From NCBI RefSeq assembly GCF_902490045.1, contig NZ_CABUCJ010000020.1, positions 1-29,782 on the forward strand: a stretch of 29,782 bases of DNA, read 5' to 3'. The stretch comes from an uncultured Anaerotruncus sp. (GTDB taxonomy: Bacteria; Bacillota; Clostridia; Oscillospirales; Ruminococcaceae). Below the pieces are notes generated by a model. That model was not told the origin of the DNA and did no database searches. It saw only the letters and a list, made by a program, of their open reading frames with translations. The position numbers and the translations under genes are program-made. How positions within the stretch are numbered: the stretch's first letter is position 1; every line of letters starts with the position of its first letter. Shown one piece after another: positions 1-7,369 of this stretch.

Positions 1-45
1 TTGGGCGCGCAAGAAATGGACCCGCCCGCCGGGGCGGGACCCGGC
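1..45. repeat. Left copy of inverted dispersed repeat
   Basis: This segment matches the reverse complement of 29709-29753 at 43 of 45 positions; the two mismatches are near positions 16 and 18. It contains a GC hairpin (CCCGCCC...GGGCGGG) and what looks like one arm of a second hairpin whose partner would lie before position 1. It lies just past the rpiB stop. The match is seen directly; the interpretation as a dispersed palindromic element is inference. Confidence 0.75.
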
Positions 46-71
46 AGCTGCGCCGCTCACTGAGCGGCAAA

Positions 72-533
72 TCACTCCGCCGCTGCAAGCCTCCCCGTAT
101 TCTCGATTTCGGAGATCATATCCACCCGGACCTGATGGCGGCCGCCCTCGTAGGAGGCGCCCAGCCACTCATCCACAATCATCTTGGCGGTCTCGACGCC
201 GATGACCCGCGCGCCGAAGGCGATGATGTTGGAATTGTTGTGCTGCTTGGAGAGCTTGGCCGAGTAGGGCTCGCTGCACACACAGGCGCGGATGCCCTTG
301 ACCTTGTTGGCGGCCAGCGAGATGCCCACGCCGGTACCGCAGATGAGCACGCCGCCGTCGACCTCGCCGGCGGCCACCAGCTTCGCGACCCTGTAGCCGC
401 TGACGGGATAGTTGAACCGCTCGGTGCTGTTGGTGCCGACGTCGACGACCTCGATGCCCTTCTCCTCAAGATAGGCCTTGATCTCCTTTTTCATTTCGAC
501 CGCGACGTGGTCGTTTCCAATGGCAAGTTTCAT
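72..533 (-). CDS. rpiB: Ribose-5-phosphate isomerase B / allose-6-phosphate isomerase (RpiB/AlsI)
   Basis: This 153-residue protein is a full-length RpiB/LacAB-family sugar-phosphate isomerase. In this context it most likely converts D-allose-6-phosphate to D-allulose-6-phosphate, besides ribose-5-P/ribulose-5-P. The N-terminus (KLAIGNDHVA), the ICGTGVGIS loop with the catalytic cysteine at residue 65, the CSEPYSA segment, the KQHNN histidine at 98 and the GGRH arginine at 132 all match the E. coli enzyme pattern. The ATG at 533 is chosen because GGAGG lies 8 bases upstream; an ATG five codons earlier has no such site, and the open frame further upstream belongs to no family. It is the last gene of the allose operon, 74 bases after the kinase. 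No clear U-tract terminator follows, only a short GCCGCTC/GAGCGGC hairpin at 51-67. Confidence 0.93.
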   Translation of the reverse strand: MKLAIGNDHVAVEMKKEIKAYLEEKGIEVVDVGTNSTERFNYPVSGYRVAKLVAAGEVDGGVLICGTGVGISLAANKVKGIRACVCSEPYSAKLSKQHNNSNIIAFGARVIGVETAKMIVDEWLGASYEGGRHQVRVDMISEIENTGRLAAAE

Positions 534-560
534 GGCGATTTCCTCCATTCTGAAATCACA

Positions 561-595
561 AGCCCGGGCCCGCGCAAAACCGCGCTGCCCGGGCT
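561..595. other. Intercistronic stem-loop between kinase and rpiB
   Basis: AGCCCGGGC and GCCCGGGCT arms enclose a second CGCG/CGCG pairing. On the minus strand (the operon sense) it is followed by TGTGATTTC, which is not a U-tract, so full termination before rpiB is unlikely. On the plus strand it is followed by a run of TTTTGTTTTGTTT, so it has the form of an intrinsic terminator for antisense transcription. It may also act as an mRNA-stabilising or processing hairpin. Confidence 0.6.
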
Positions 596-607
596 GTTTT
601 GTTTTGT

Positions 608-1540
608 TTACAGGTAACTGGGGTCCGCCAGCCGCTTCTCGGCGTAGATGGCCGCGCCGACCGGGCCGTTGGCCTGGTTGGGGCGCGAATAGCGGAGATC
701 GAGCGTCCGCTCGGGGTAGGGCTTGCGGGCGTAGCGGTGCACCGCCTGTTCGAGCGCCCCGCGCGGGAAGCCCTCCATCTGGAGCAGGCCGCCCCCCAGG
801 ATGATGCAGTCGGGGTCGAAGAGGTTGGCCTCCGCCGCGACCGCCTGTCCCATGCCCTCGAGGAAGTCCTGCATGACGCAGGAATCCATATGCCGGGCGA
901 AGAGCTGGTTGATCGGGGTGCCGGGGAAATGCCGCGCCTGTATCCGCTCGAGCGCGATGCCCGAAACCACCGTCTCCATGCAGCTCACATTGCCGCACAT
1001 GCACACCTGCTTGTTGCCGTAGACGGGCAGGTGCCCGAGCTCCGCCGCGACGCCGTTATGGCCCAGCAGGATCTTCCCGTCCACCATCACGGCGTTGCCG
1101 ATGCCGGTGCCGAAGTAGATGCCCGCCACGCAGTCCCGCGCGGTGACGCCGAGGTCCTCGAGGTCGAAAAGCAGCAGGTCGTTGACATCCCGGTTGATGA
1201 AGACCGGGATGCCGAGCGCGGATTCGAGCGCGTCGACGACGGCGAAATCGTCCGGGATGCAGGCGATGTTCGGGGTCTGCACCACGACGGTGCGCGCGCG
1301 GTTGATGGTGGAGGGAAAGCCGATCGAGACGGCTTTCGGCAGCTTTCCGCCGAGGCTGCGCCCGCAGTAGCCGCGGATGCATTCGGCCAGCTTTTGCGCG
1401 GGGTCGCAATCCTTCGGGAAGGTGTCCCGCGTGCTCTGCCGCTCGAAGGCCGTTAGCCGGTGCGACCCGTCCACCAGGCCGAACCGCATATTTGTGCCGC
1501 CGATATCAATCCCGAGCACATACGCTTCCGATCCGTTCAT
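608..1540 (-). CDS. alsK: ROK-family sugar kinase, probable D-allose kinase (AlsK)
   Basis: This 310-residue cytoplasmic ROK kinase should phosphorylate D-allose at C6 using ATP. The N-terminal phosphate-binding motif is LGIDIGGTN (residues 9-17). The family zinc motif appears as CMCGNVSCMET, and the sugar-binding GVAAELGH segment precedes it. Stretches such as TPNIACIPDDF, FINRDVN and NLFDPDCIILGGG follow the E. coli AlsK sequence closely as I recall it, more than NagK or glucokinase. The ATG at 1540 has GGGAGG 8 bases upstream. It sits 15 bases after the epimerase and before rpiB, so co-transcription is very likely. Substrate assignment rests on the neighbours (AlsE, RpiB, AlsABC-like transporter); another aldohexose cannot be excluded. 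Confidence 0.85.
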   Translation of the reverse strand: MNGSEAYVLGIDIGGTNMRFGLVDGSHRLTAFERQSTRDTFPKDCDPAQKLAECIRGYCGRSLGGKLPKAVSIGFPSTINRARTVVVQTPNIACIPDDFAVVDALESALGIPVFINRDVNDLLLFDLEDLGVTARDCVAGIYFGTGIGNAVMVDGKILLGHNGVAAELGHLPVYGNKQVCMCGNVSCMETVVSGIALERIQARHFPGTPINQLFARHMDSCVMQDFLEGMGQAVAAEANLFDPDCIILGGGLLQMEGFPRGALEQAVHRYARKPYPERTLDLRYSRPNQANGPVGAAIYAEKRLADPSYL

Positions 1541-1555
1541 GGTCTGGCCTCCCGT

Positions 1556-2242
1556 TCACAGTTTGACGCCGGTTTCTTCCTCAAACTGTCCTTTCATCTT
1601 GTCATATGCGGCCGCGAGGTCCGCGTCCAGGTTGAAGAGCCCCGAGGTGCCGAGGATAAACGTCTCCGCGCCCGCCTCATAGAGCCGCTTGAAGGTTTTC
1701 TTGTTGCAGGAGCCGTCGATCATGATCCGGTAGTGCCAGCCGTTTTCCTCCCGCAGGCGTTTGGCCTCGGCGATCTTGTCGAGCATCTCGGTGATGAACG
1801 GCTGCCCCGCGAAGCCCACGTCCACCGTCATCAGCGTGAGCACGTCGATGCGGTTGAGGTAGTGCTTGCAGAAGGAGAGCGGGGTCGCCGGGTTGAGGGT
1901 GACGCCCACCTTGCAGCCCGCGTCCCTGATGTGGTTGAGGGTGCGGAAGCAGTCGGTGTTGATCGTCTCCGCGTGGGGGCTGATGAGCGCCGCGCCCGCT
2001 TCGGCGCAGGCGTCGATCCAGTCGTTGGGGTTGGTGGTCATCAGGTGGACGTCCATCGGCTTTTTCGCCACACGCGCACAGGCCCGCATGAAATCGGGGC
2101 TGAGGGTGATGTTCTTACAGTAGTGGCCGTCCATGATATCGATGTGGTAGCCGTCGGCCTTCTGGTCGAGCACCTCAATCTGATGCCTGATGTCCAGGAA
2201 ATCCATGCACATCAGGCTCACGGAAAATTCGGGTTTTATCAT
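1556..2242 (-). CDS. alsE: D-allulose-6-phosphate 3-epimerase (AlsE)
   Basis: This 228-residue TIM-barrel enzyme of the ribulose-phosphate 3-epimerase family should convert D-allulose-6-P to fructose-6-P, feeding glycolysis. Metal-ligand motifs are visible: HIDIMDGH (His33, Asp35), HLM in the middle, and the late DGSCN aspartate. The segments SLMCMD, TLSPDF, VDVGFAGQPFI-EMLDK and ILGTSGLFN are characteristic of AlsE rather than Rpe, which normally reads VNPGFGGQ. The ATG at 2242 is used because GGAGG lies 9 bases before it; the GTG at 2251 overlaps that site and cannot be the start. It lies between the permease (66-base gap) and the kinase (15-base gap). Confidence 0.9.
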   Translation of the reverse strand: MIKPEFSVSLMCMDFLDIRHQIEVLDQKADGYHIDIMDGHYCKNITLSPDFMRACARVAKKPMDVHLMTTNPNDWIDACAEAGAALISPHAETINTDCFRTLNHIRDAGCKVGVTLNPATPLSFCKHYLNRIDVLTLMTVDVGFAGQPFITEMLDKIAEAKRLREENGWHYRIMIDGSCNKKTFKRLYEAGAETFILGTSGLFNLDADLAAAYDKMKGQFEEETGVKL

Positions 2243-2269
2243 AACAGGCACCTCCGAGAAATCTGTGTT

Positions 2270-2300
2270 TCTCCGCCCCGGCGGGCGGGGCGGGAAAGGG
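2270..2300 (-). other. Intercistronic GC stem-loop between permease and epimerase
   Basis: On the minus strand CCGCCCCG pairs with CGGGGCGG around a CCCGC loop, followed by a second small GAGAAA/TTTCTC hairpin near the alsE ribosome binding site. There is no U-tract. The CCCGCCCGCCGGGGCGG core also occurs in the repeats at 1-45 and 29709-29753, so this may be a partial copy of the same element. Confidence 0.5.
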
Positions 2301-2308
2301 AAAGCCGG

Positions 2309-3283
2309 TCAGTTCTTCCTGCTTGCGCCGAAGAACCGGTCGAGGGTCACGGCCAGGATGAGCAGGCAGCCCATCGCCAGCTGCTGGTAGTAGCTGGAGA
2401 CGCCGACCATGTTGAGTCCGTTGTTGATGACGCCGATGATCAGGCCGCCGATGACGACTTTGGGGATCTTGCCGACGCCGCCGAAGAAGGAGGCGCCGCC
2501 GATGATGACGGCCTCGATGGCGAAGGTCTCGTAGCCGGTGCCGGCGTTGGGCTCGGCGGCGGCGAGGCGGGCAATGTTGACCATGCCGGCCAGCGCCGCG
2601 CAGACGCCCGAGATCGAAAAGGCGAGGATGGTGTGCTTTTTGACGGTGATGCCGGCGTACCAGGCGGACTGCGAGTTGCCGCCGAGCGCGTAGAGGTTGC
2701 GGCCGCACTGGCATTTGGTCGTCAGGAAGGTGAGCACCGTCGCGGTGATCAGCGCCACGAGGATGGGAACCGGCACGACGCCGAACAGCTTGCCGCCCAT
2801 CGTCTTGGAGAAGGCGGCGGGCAGGCCGGACACGGCGCGCGCGTCGGTGATGATGTAGACGAGGCTGCGCAGGATGGCCTGGGTGCCCAGCGTGATGATG
2901 AAGGGGGGCAGGCCGGTGGCGGTGACGAGCACGCCGTTCAAAAAGCCGATGAAGGCGCCGAACAGCAGCACGCCGACAAGGATTGCGACGACCGGATGGA
3001 ACCCGGCGTTGACCATCAGCTGCGCGGTGAGCGCGCCGGAGAGGGCCATGATCGAGCTGACGCTCAGGTCGATGCCGCCGAGCAGGATGGCGAAGAATTC
3101 GCCGAGGCCCAGCAGGATGGTGATCGAGCTCTGCTCCATCACCTTGACGAGGTTGCCGCCCGTCAGGAAGGTGGTGGGCCGCAGGATGCCGAATACGACG
3201 ACCATGATCGCGAGGATCGTGATCGTGCTGTAGCGATCCCAGTAATCGCTGAAAGTGAAGGGCCGTTTCGTGATCGTTTTCAA
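2309..3283 (-). CDS. alsC: Sugar ABC transporter permease, RbsC/AlsC type
   Basis: This is the inner-membrane permease of the allose importer, about 324 residues, matching AlsC/RbsC length. It has around eight to ten hydrophobic segments. The branched-chain/ribose permease family signature is present in GGIDLSVSSIMALSGALTAQ and in the AIEAVIIGGASFFGG motif near the C-terminal third. I prefer the TTG at 3283, which has GGGAGGAG 7-8 bases upstream. An alternative ATG at 3304 overlaps the stop of the ATPase gene (ATGA) but lacks a ribosome binding site. Coding sequence extending further upstream in this frame lies inside the ATPase gene and is not real. Substrate is inferred from the operon. Confidence 0.88.
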   Translation of the reverse strand: MKTITKRPFTFSDYWDRYSTITILAIMVVVFGILRPTTFLTGGNLVKVMEQSSITILLGLGEFFAILLGGIDLSVSSIMALSGALTAQLMVNAGFHPVVAILVGVLLFGAFIGFLNGVLVTATGLPPFIITLGTQAILRSLVYIITDARAVSGLPAAFSKTMGGKLFGVVPVPILVALITATVLTFLTTKCQCGRNLYALGGNSQSAWYAGITVKKHTILAFSISGVCAALAGMVNIARLAAAEPNAGTGYETFAIEAVIIGGASFFGGVGKIPKVVIGGLIIGVINNGLNMVGVSSYYQQLAMGCLLILAVTLDRFFGASRKN

Positions 3284-3300
3284 CTTGCTCTCCTCCCGTG

Positions 3301-4827
3301 TCATGCAGTTTCGCCGGTGGCGGCCTTTGCGAGTTTTTCCTCGGTCGCGTCCGCCACGTCGTAGATTTCCGTAATCCTGCCGTCCGCCATGACGGCGATC
3401 CGGTCGCAGAGGCCGAGCAGCTCCGGCATTTCGCTGGAGACCACGATGACCCCGATTCCTCCGTCGGCGAGCCCGCGCATCAGCTTGTAAATCTCGCTCT
3501 TGGTCCCGACGTCGATGCCCTTGGTGGGCTCGTCGAAGATGAGCAGCTTGACGCCGGCCGCCATCCATTTCCCGAGGATGACCTTCTGCTGGTTGCCGCC
3601 CGAAAGCTGCGAGGTGAGCTGCTCGAGGGAGGCGCATTTGATCTGGATGTCCGTGCGCTCCTTTTCGGCGAGCCGCTGCTCCTCGGCGTTGTTGGTCAGC
3701 CCCATCATCCCGTCGAGGGAGGACCGCTTGAGCTGATAAGCGATGGAGATGTTGCGCTTGTTGCTGAAGTTCTGGAAAAATCCCGTCTCACGGCGGTTCT
3801 CGGTCACCATCCCGATGCCCTGGCGCAGCGCCTGGTAGGGATTTTTGATCGAGAGCTGCCTGCCTTCGAGCCAGATTTCGCCCGAGGACTTGGGCGCGGC
3901 GCCGTAGATGGCGCACATCGTCTCGCTGCGCCCCGCGCCTACGAGCCCCGAGAACCCGAGGATTTCGCCGCGGCGCAGGCTGAAGGAGATGTCCTTCGCC
4001 CTGCCGTCTTTGCGGGTGAGGTTTTTGCATTCAAACATCACGTCGCCGAATTCGTAGTGCTCCTCCGGCTTGTGCTGGTAAGTGCCCTTGATCTCGCGCC
4101 CGACCATCAGACGGACCATGTCGTCGGTGGTGAGGTCGGCCACCTGGTAGGTGCCCACATAGCCGCCGTCCTTCATGATCGTGATGCGGTCGCCGATCTC
4201 GGCGATCTCGGAGAGCTTGTGGGAGATGAACACCACGCCCTTGCCCTCCTCCTTGAGCTGGCGGATGATGACGAAGAGCTTCTGGATCTCCTCATCGGTC
4301 AGCGAGGAGGTCGGTTCGTCCATGACGATGACCTTGGCGTTGAAGGCGACCGACTTGGCGATCTCGACCATCTGCTTTTCGCTGATGCTCAGGTCGCCCA
4401 CGCTGGTGGTCGGCTTGCGGCTCGAGAGGTTGACCTTTTTGAGCAGCTCCTCGGTGCGCGCGTTCATTTCGGCGTAGTCGACCATTGCCAGCGGGCCCGC
4501 GTGCTTCATCGGCAGGCGGCCCATGAAGATGTTCTCGCGGATGTCCAGCCAGTTGACCACGCTCAGTTCCTGGTAGATGATGCTGATGCCGCCCTCGGCG
4601 GACAGGTGCGGCGTGAGGTGGGAATACTCCTTGCCCTCCAGCACGATGGTCCCACCGTCCGGCCTGTAGGCGCCGCTCAGCACCTTCATCAGGGTCGATT
4701 TTCCGGCGCCGTTCTCTCCCAGCAGGACATGCACCTCGCCGGGGCGCACGTCAAAGTTGATGCGGTCCAGCGCCACAACGCCCGGAAAGCGTTTGGTGAT
4801 TTCTTTCATTTGGATGATGGGTTCCAA
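3301..4827 (-). CDS. alsA: Sugar ABC transporter ATP-binding protein, RbsA/AlsA type
   Basis: This 508-residue double-NBD ATPase powers sugar import with the permease. The first half has Walker A GENGAGKST (residues 37-45), an LSISEKQ signature and Walker B VIVMDEPTSS. The second half has a divergent P-loop (GAGRSE), a canonical LSGGNQQKV signature and Walker B LLIFDEPTKGID. This asymmetric arrangement is typical of RbsA-type proteins. Translation starts at a TTG (4825-4827) with GGGGAGG five bases upstream; the first ATG is seven codons in and would remove the start of strand one. The stop overlaps the possible ATG of the permease gene. It is separated from the binding-protein gene by 158 bases of stem-loops. 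Confidence 0.93.
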   Translation of the reverse strand: MEPIIQMKEITKRFPGVVALDRINFDVRPGEVHVLLGENGAGKSTLMKVLSGAYRPDGGTIVLEGKEYSHLTPHLSAEGGISIIYQELSVVNWLDIRENIFMGRLPMKHAGPLAMVDYAEMNARTEELLKKVNLSSRKPTTSVGDLSISEKQMVEIAKSVAFNAKVIVMDEPTSSLTDEEIQKLFVIIRQLKEEGKGVVFISHKLSEIAEIGDRITIMKDGGYVGTYQVADLTTDDMVRLMVGREIKGTYQHKPEEHYEFGDVMFECKNLTRKDGRAKDISFSLRRGEILGFSGLVGAGRSETMCAIYGAAPKSSGEIWLEGRQLSIKNPYQALRQGIGMVTENRRETGFFQNFSNKRNISIAYQLKRSSLDGMMGLTNNAEEQRLAEKERTDIQIKCASLEQLTSQLSGGNQQKVILGKWMAAGVKLLIFDEPTKGIDVGTKSEIYKLMRGLADGGIGVIVVSSEMPELLGLCDRIAVMADGRITEIYDVADATEEKLAKAATGETA

Positions 4828-4854
4828 TCGCGCCCTCCCCTTTCAAAGAGATGA

Positions 4855-4985
4855 TCATTTCCGGCGCCGCCGCCAGACGCGGTCAGCTGGGCAGGCGCCC
4901 CGCCGGGGGCGCGGTGCCTGCCACTCGCAGCGCCTGACGCAGCGCCGCCCCCTGCGGGGCGGCGGCGGCGCGTCTGCGTCGGTGA
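4855..4985 (-). other. Stem-loop cluster between binding protein and ATPase genes
   Basis: Two strong hairpins are visible in transcript sense: CGCCGCCCC/GGGGCGGCG with a short loop near 4942-4968, and GGCAGGC...GCCTGCC near 4889-4922. They are bracketed by longer-range complementary arms (GCAGACGC...GCGTCTG). No U-tract follows. Structures in this position in sugar-binding-protein operons commonly protect the upstream mRNA and allow more binding protein than ATPase/permease; that role is inferred here. Confidence 0.6.
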
Positions 4986-6029
4986 TTACTTGATATACTC
5001 GGAGGCATTCTCGCTGGTGATGAGGATCGCGTCGATGCCGTAAACCGGGACTTCGGCGCCGGGCTCCATCGCGGTGTCGTTCTCAACGGCCTCGACCATC
5101 AGCTGCAGGCCCTTCGCGCCGACGGCGGCGGGGTCCTGCGCGACGGTGGCGGTCAGCTTGCCGTCCGCGACGGACTGGATCGCATCGTCGTTGCCGTCGG
5201 TGCCGCAGACCTTGATGTCCTTGCCGGAAGCCTCGACAGCCTCCTGCACGCCCATCGCCATGGTGTCGTTGCAGCAGTAGATCGCCTTGAGGTCGGGATG
5301 CGCGGTGATGTAGTTGGTGGCGACGTCATACGCCTTGGTGCGGTCCCAGTCGGCCGGCTGGCTCTCAACGATCGTGAGGCCCGCAGCTTCAAAGGCGGCC
5401 TTCGCGCCGTCGCGGCGGTTCTCGCCGGAAACCGCGCCGGCCTTGCCCTCGACGATGGCGACTTCGCCGGCGCCGCCGATCTGCTCGATCAGGTACTCGG
5501 CGCCGAGTTTGCCGACCGCCACGTTGTCGGTGGCGACATAAGCGGTGCAGGCGCCGCCCAGCTCGGCAAGCGCGGACAGGTTGACCTTCTCGTCGATGTC
5601 GACGATCTTGATGCCCTTGGAGGTCGCGTCAGCAATCGCGTTGTTCAGGTTCACGTCGGAGATCGGAGCCACGCCGATCGCCTTATAGCCGGTGGAGATG
5701 GCGTTTTCGAGCAGGGTGACCTGTCCCTCGACGTCGTCCTCGGTGTTGGCGGCATAGATGTCGACCTTGATGCCCATCCTGTCGGCCTCGGCCTGGATGC
5801 CGTCGCGCATGGTCTGCCAGAACTGGCTGGAGAGAACCTTCAGGACAACGGCGTACTCCGCCTTGCCGTCATTGGACGGCGCGGCGTCTTCCGCGGGAGC
5901 GGCGTCCTCAGCGGGAGCGGCGTCCTCGGCGGGGGCCGCGGGCTGGGAAGGCTGGGCGGGGGTGGACCCGCAGGCCGCCAGGCTCAGACCGATTGCCATA
6001 GCCAAAAGAATCGCGATGATCTTTTTCAT
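4986..6029 (-). CDS. alsB: Sugar-binding lipoprotein of allose ABC transporter (AlsB-like)
   Basis: This 347-residue extracytoplasmic solute-binding protein delivers the sugar to the permease. It begins with a lipoprotein signal (KKII, hydrophobic core, lipobox LAAC with Cys20), followed by an Ala/Pro/Glu/Asp linker containing three PAEDAA repeats. The mature domain is a peripheral-binding-protein type 1 fold. Segments EYAVVLK, VDIDEKVN, VATDNVAVG, EVAIVEGKAGAVSGE-RR, SQPADWDR and IYCCNDTMAMGVQ-A closely follow E. coli AlsB as I recall it. The ATG at 6029 has GGAGG 9 bases upstream; sequence further upstream is promoter leader. It is the first structural gene of the operon, with a 5' leader of about 77 bases. 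Confidence 0.9.
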   Translation of the reverse strand: MKKIIAILLAMAIGLSLAACGSTPAQPSQPAAPAEDAAPAEDAAPAEDAAPSNDGKAEYAVVLKVLSSQFWQTMRDGIQAEADRMGIKVDIYAANTEDDVEGQVTLLENAISTGYKAIGVAPISDVNLNNAIADATSKGIKIVDIDEKVNLSALAELGGACTAYVATDNVAVGKLGAEYLIEQIGGAGEVAIVEGKAGAVSGENRRDGAKAAFEAAGLTIVESQPADWDRTKAYDVATNYITAHPDLKAIYCCNDTMAMGVQEAVEASGKDIKVCGTDGNDDAIQSVADGKLTATVAQDPAAVGAKGLQLMVEAVENDTAMEPGAEVPVYGIDAILITSENASEYIK

Positions 6030-6079
6030 TGAATTTCCTCCTAACATGTTGTCCCGCCCCGGTCGGGGCGGAAGGTGTC

Positions 6080-6099
6080 GAAAACGGGTAATCGTTTTC
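6080..6099. promoter_or_regulatory. Candidate operator O1 downstream of allose promoter
   Basis: A 20-bp inverted repeat, GAAAACG-N6-CGTTTTC, lies at roughly +7 to +26 of the predicted alsB transcript. It contains GGGTAATCG (6086-6094), which is repeated at 6171-6179. The position would block initiation or early elongation and suits a LacI-family repressor. Confidence 0.55.
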
Positions 6100-6112
6100 T
6101 CACTGCACCCCA

Positions 6113-6141
6113 AATATAATATTTCGCCAGATGAATGTCAA
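6113..6141 (-). promoter_or_regulatory. Sigma-A promoter of the allose operon
   Basis: On the minus strand there is a perfect -35 TTGACA (6136-6141), a 17-base spacer and -10 TATATT (6113-6118). It lies about 85 bases before the alsB start and between two candidate operators. Confidence 0.8.
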
Positions 6142-6169
6142 CTGCGTGGAATCAATTTCATCGATTTGA

Positions 6170-6187
6170 TGGGTAATCGATTGCTCA
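6170..6187. promoter_or_regulatory. Candidate operator O2 upstream of allose promoter
   Basis: TGGGTAATCGATTGCTCA is an imperfect palindrome centred on CG (7 of 9 pairs match), the usual form of LacI-family operators. A second ATCGAT lies next to it at 6160-6165. It lies upstream of the -35 box. The shared GGGTAATCG core is 85 bp from that of O1, close to eight helical turns. Confidence 0.5.
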
Positions 6188-6225
6188 ACTTGTGCAAATT
6201 ACCCGGATTGATTACAAAAGCGTTA

Positions 6226-6260
6226 CAAAAACCGGGCGCCGCCCAAAGGCGGCGCCCGGT
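6226..6260 (-). terminator. Terminator of the LacI-family regulator gene
   Basis: ACCGGGCGCCGCC and GGCGGCGCCCGGT form a perfect stem with a short loop at 6231-6260. On the minus strand it ends in a U-tract (TTTTTG) at 6226-6231. It separates the regulator transcript from the allose operon promoter. Confidence 0.88.
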
Positions 6261-6276
6261 CTTCATTCTTTTTCCG

Positions 6277-7281
6277 TCACCTGCGGGTCGATTCCCGCAC
6301 CGTCAGCGACACCGGCAGCCGGTAGTGGCGGTGCTCCGGCCGCTCGCCGCGCATCATCCGGAAGAGCAGCTCGGTGGCCAGCCGCGACATCTCCGCCACG
6401 TCCTGGTGCACGCTCGTGAGTCCGGGTCCGCACGCCTCGGCGAGCTGGCAGTCGTCAAACCCGGTCACCAGCACGTCCCGCGGCACCGAAAGCCCGTGCT
6501 CGCGCAGCGCGATGACCGCCCCAGCGGCCAGCGTGTCGGTGGTGGACACGATGCCGTCGAACACCACCCCGCCGTCGAGCAGGTCGGCGACCGCCCTGCG
6601 CGCGCCGTCGATCGTCACCGCGTCGAGGTTGATCCGCAGGGCTTCCTCCTCCTCCACGCCGGCCTCCTCAAGCGCCCGCTGAAAGCCCCTGTACCGGGCG
6701 AGCTGGTTGGAGTCGTTGCCGAGGCATTTGAGTATGAGGATGTGCCGGCAGCCCGCGTTCAGCAGCTCCCGCGCGGCGAGGTAGCCCCCCTGGGTGTTGT
6801 CCGATTCGATCATCACGCCCTCCCCGCGCTCCTTTTCGCTGCGGGAGGGGCGGTCGACGTAGACCACCGGCAGGCTGTCCAGTTCGGCGTAGTTGCGGGT
6901 GCTGGAGATCAGCACGATCCCGCTGACGTTCTGGGCGGTCAGCGACCGGATGTGCTTTTTTTCCAGCGAGGAGGATTCGTTGGTGTTGCAGATCAGGCAG
7001 GAGTAGCCCCGCCGGGTGAATTCCATCTCAAGGTGGAGCACCACATTGGCGAAGTGCGGGTTGGTGATGTCCGGCACCACCACGCCGATGACGCGCGTCC
7101 GGCTGGTGCGCAGCCCCTTGGCGCTCATATTCGGGGTGTAGTCGTTCTGCCGGATGACCTGGAGCACCCGCTCCTCCGTCTCCTTGGAGAACCTCCCGTT
7201 CTGGTTGATGACGCGGGAGACCGTTGCGGTCGAAACGCCGGCCAGCCGGGCGATCTCCTTGATGCTTTTGGCTTTTTCCAC
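6277..7281 (-). CDS. LacI-family transcriptional regulator, likely allose operon repressor
   Basis: This 334-residue regulator has an N-terminal LacI helix-turn-helix (IKEIARLAGVSTATVSRVIN, residues about 6-25) followed by the hinge and a periplasmic-binding-like effector domain (VIGVVVPDITNPHFANVV at about 60). Translation begins at GTG 7279-7281, with GGGAGGG 8 bases upstream; the longer open frame has no such site. It lies directly upstream of, and in the same direction as, the transporter genes but has its own promoter and terminator. In E. coli the equivalent operon is controlled by an RpiR-family protein, so the regulator family differs here. The effector is presumably allose, allulose or a phosphate ester; the sequence alone does not say which. 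Confidence 0.92.
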   Translation of the reverse strand: MEKAKSIKEIARLAGVSTATVSRVINQNGRFSKETEERVLQVIRQNDYTPNMSAKGLRTSRTRVIGVVVPDITNPHFANVVLHLEMEFTRRGYSCLICNTNESSSLEKKHIRSLTAQNVSGIVLISSTRNYAELDSLPVVYVDRPSRSEKERGEGVMIESDNTQGGYLAARELLNAGCRHILILKCLGNDSNQLARYRGFQRALEEAGVEEEEALRINLDAVTIDGARRAVADLLDGGVVFDGIVSTTDTLAAGAVIALREHGLSVPRDVLVTGFDDCQLAEACGPGLTSVHQDVAEMSRLATELLFRMMRGERPEHRHYRLPVSLTVRESTRR

Positions 7282-7303
7282 GCCTGTCCCTCCCGATCCG
7301 CTC

Positions 7304-7321
7304 CGGAAACGCTCATTTCCG
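7304..7321. promoter_or_regulatory. Candidate autoregulatory palindrome in regulator leader
   Basis: CGGAAA-N6-TTTCCG overlaps the predicted start of the regulator transcript, immediately after the -10 box. Its position suggests autorepression. Its core is not identical to the GGGTAATCG operators upstream of alsB. Confidence 0.4.
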
Positions 7322-7324
7322 AAC

Positions 7325-7353
7325 AGTATACGCGCTGCGCGGGAGTTTTGCAA
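7325..7353 (-). promoter_or_regulatory. Promoter of the LacI-family regulator gene
   Basis: Minus-strand -35 TTGCAA (7348-7353), a 17-base spacer and -10 TATACT (7325-7330) lie about 45 bases before the GTG start. Confidence 0.7.
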
Positions 7354-7369
7354 GCCCCCCGCGTTTTTG

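Noticed and set aside
534..1004. N-terminal extension of rpiB to about 310 residues
   Set aside because: The added part is an off-frame reading of alsK; a strong ribosome binding site marks the ATG at 533.
1460..3364. 634-residue plus-strand open frame opposite the epimerase and permease
   Set aside because: It is an Asp/Val/Gly/His-rich shadow of GC-rich codons, has no domain, and the opposite strand encodes clear family proteins.
5880..5940. Tandem repeat as a mobile or CRISPR-like array
   Set aside because: It is three in-frame PAEDAA codon repeats in the lipoprotein linker of the sugar-binding protein.
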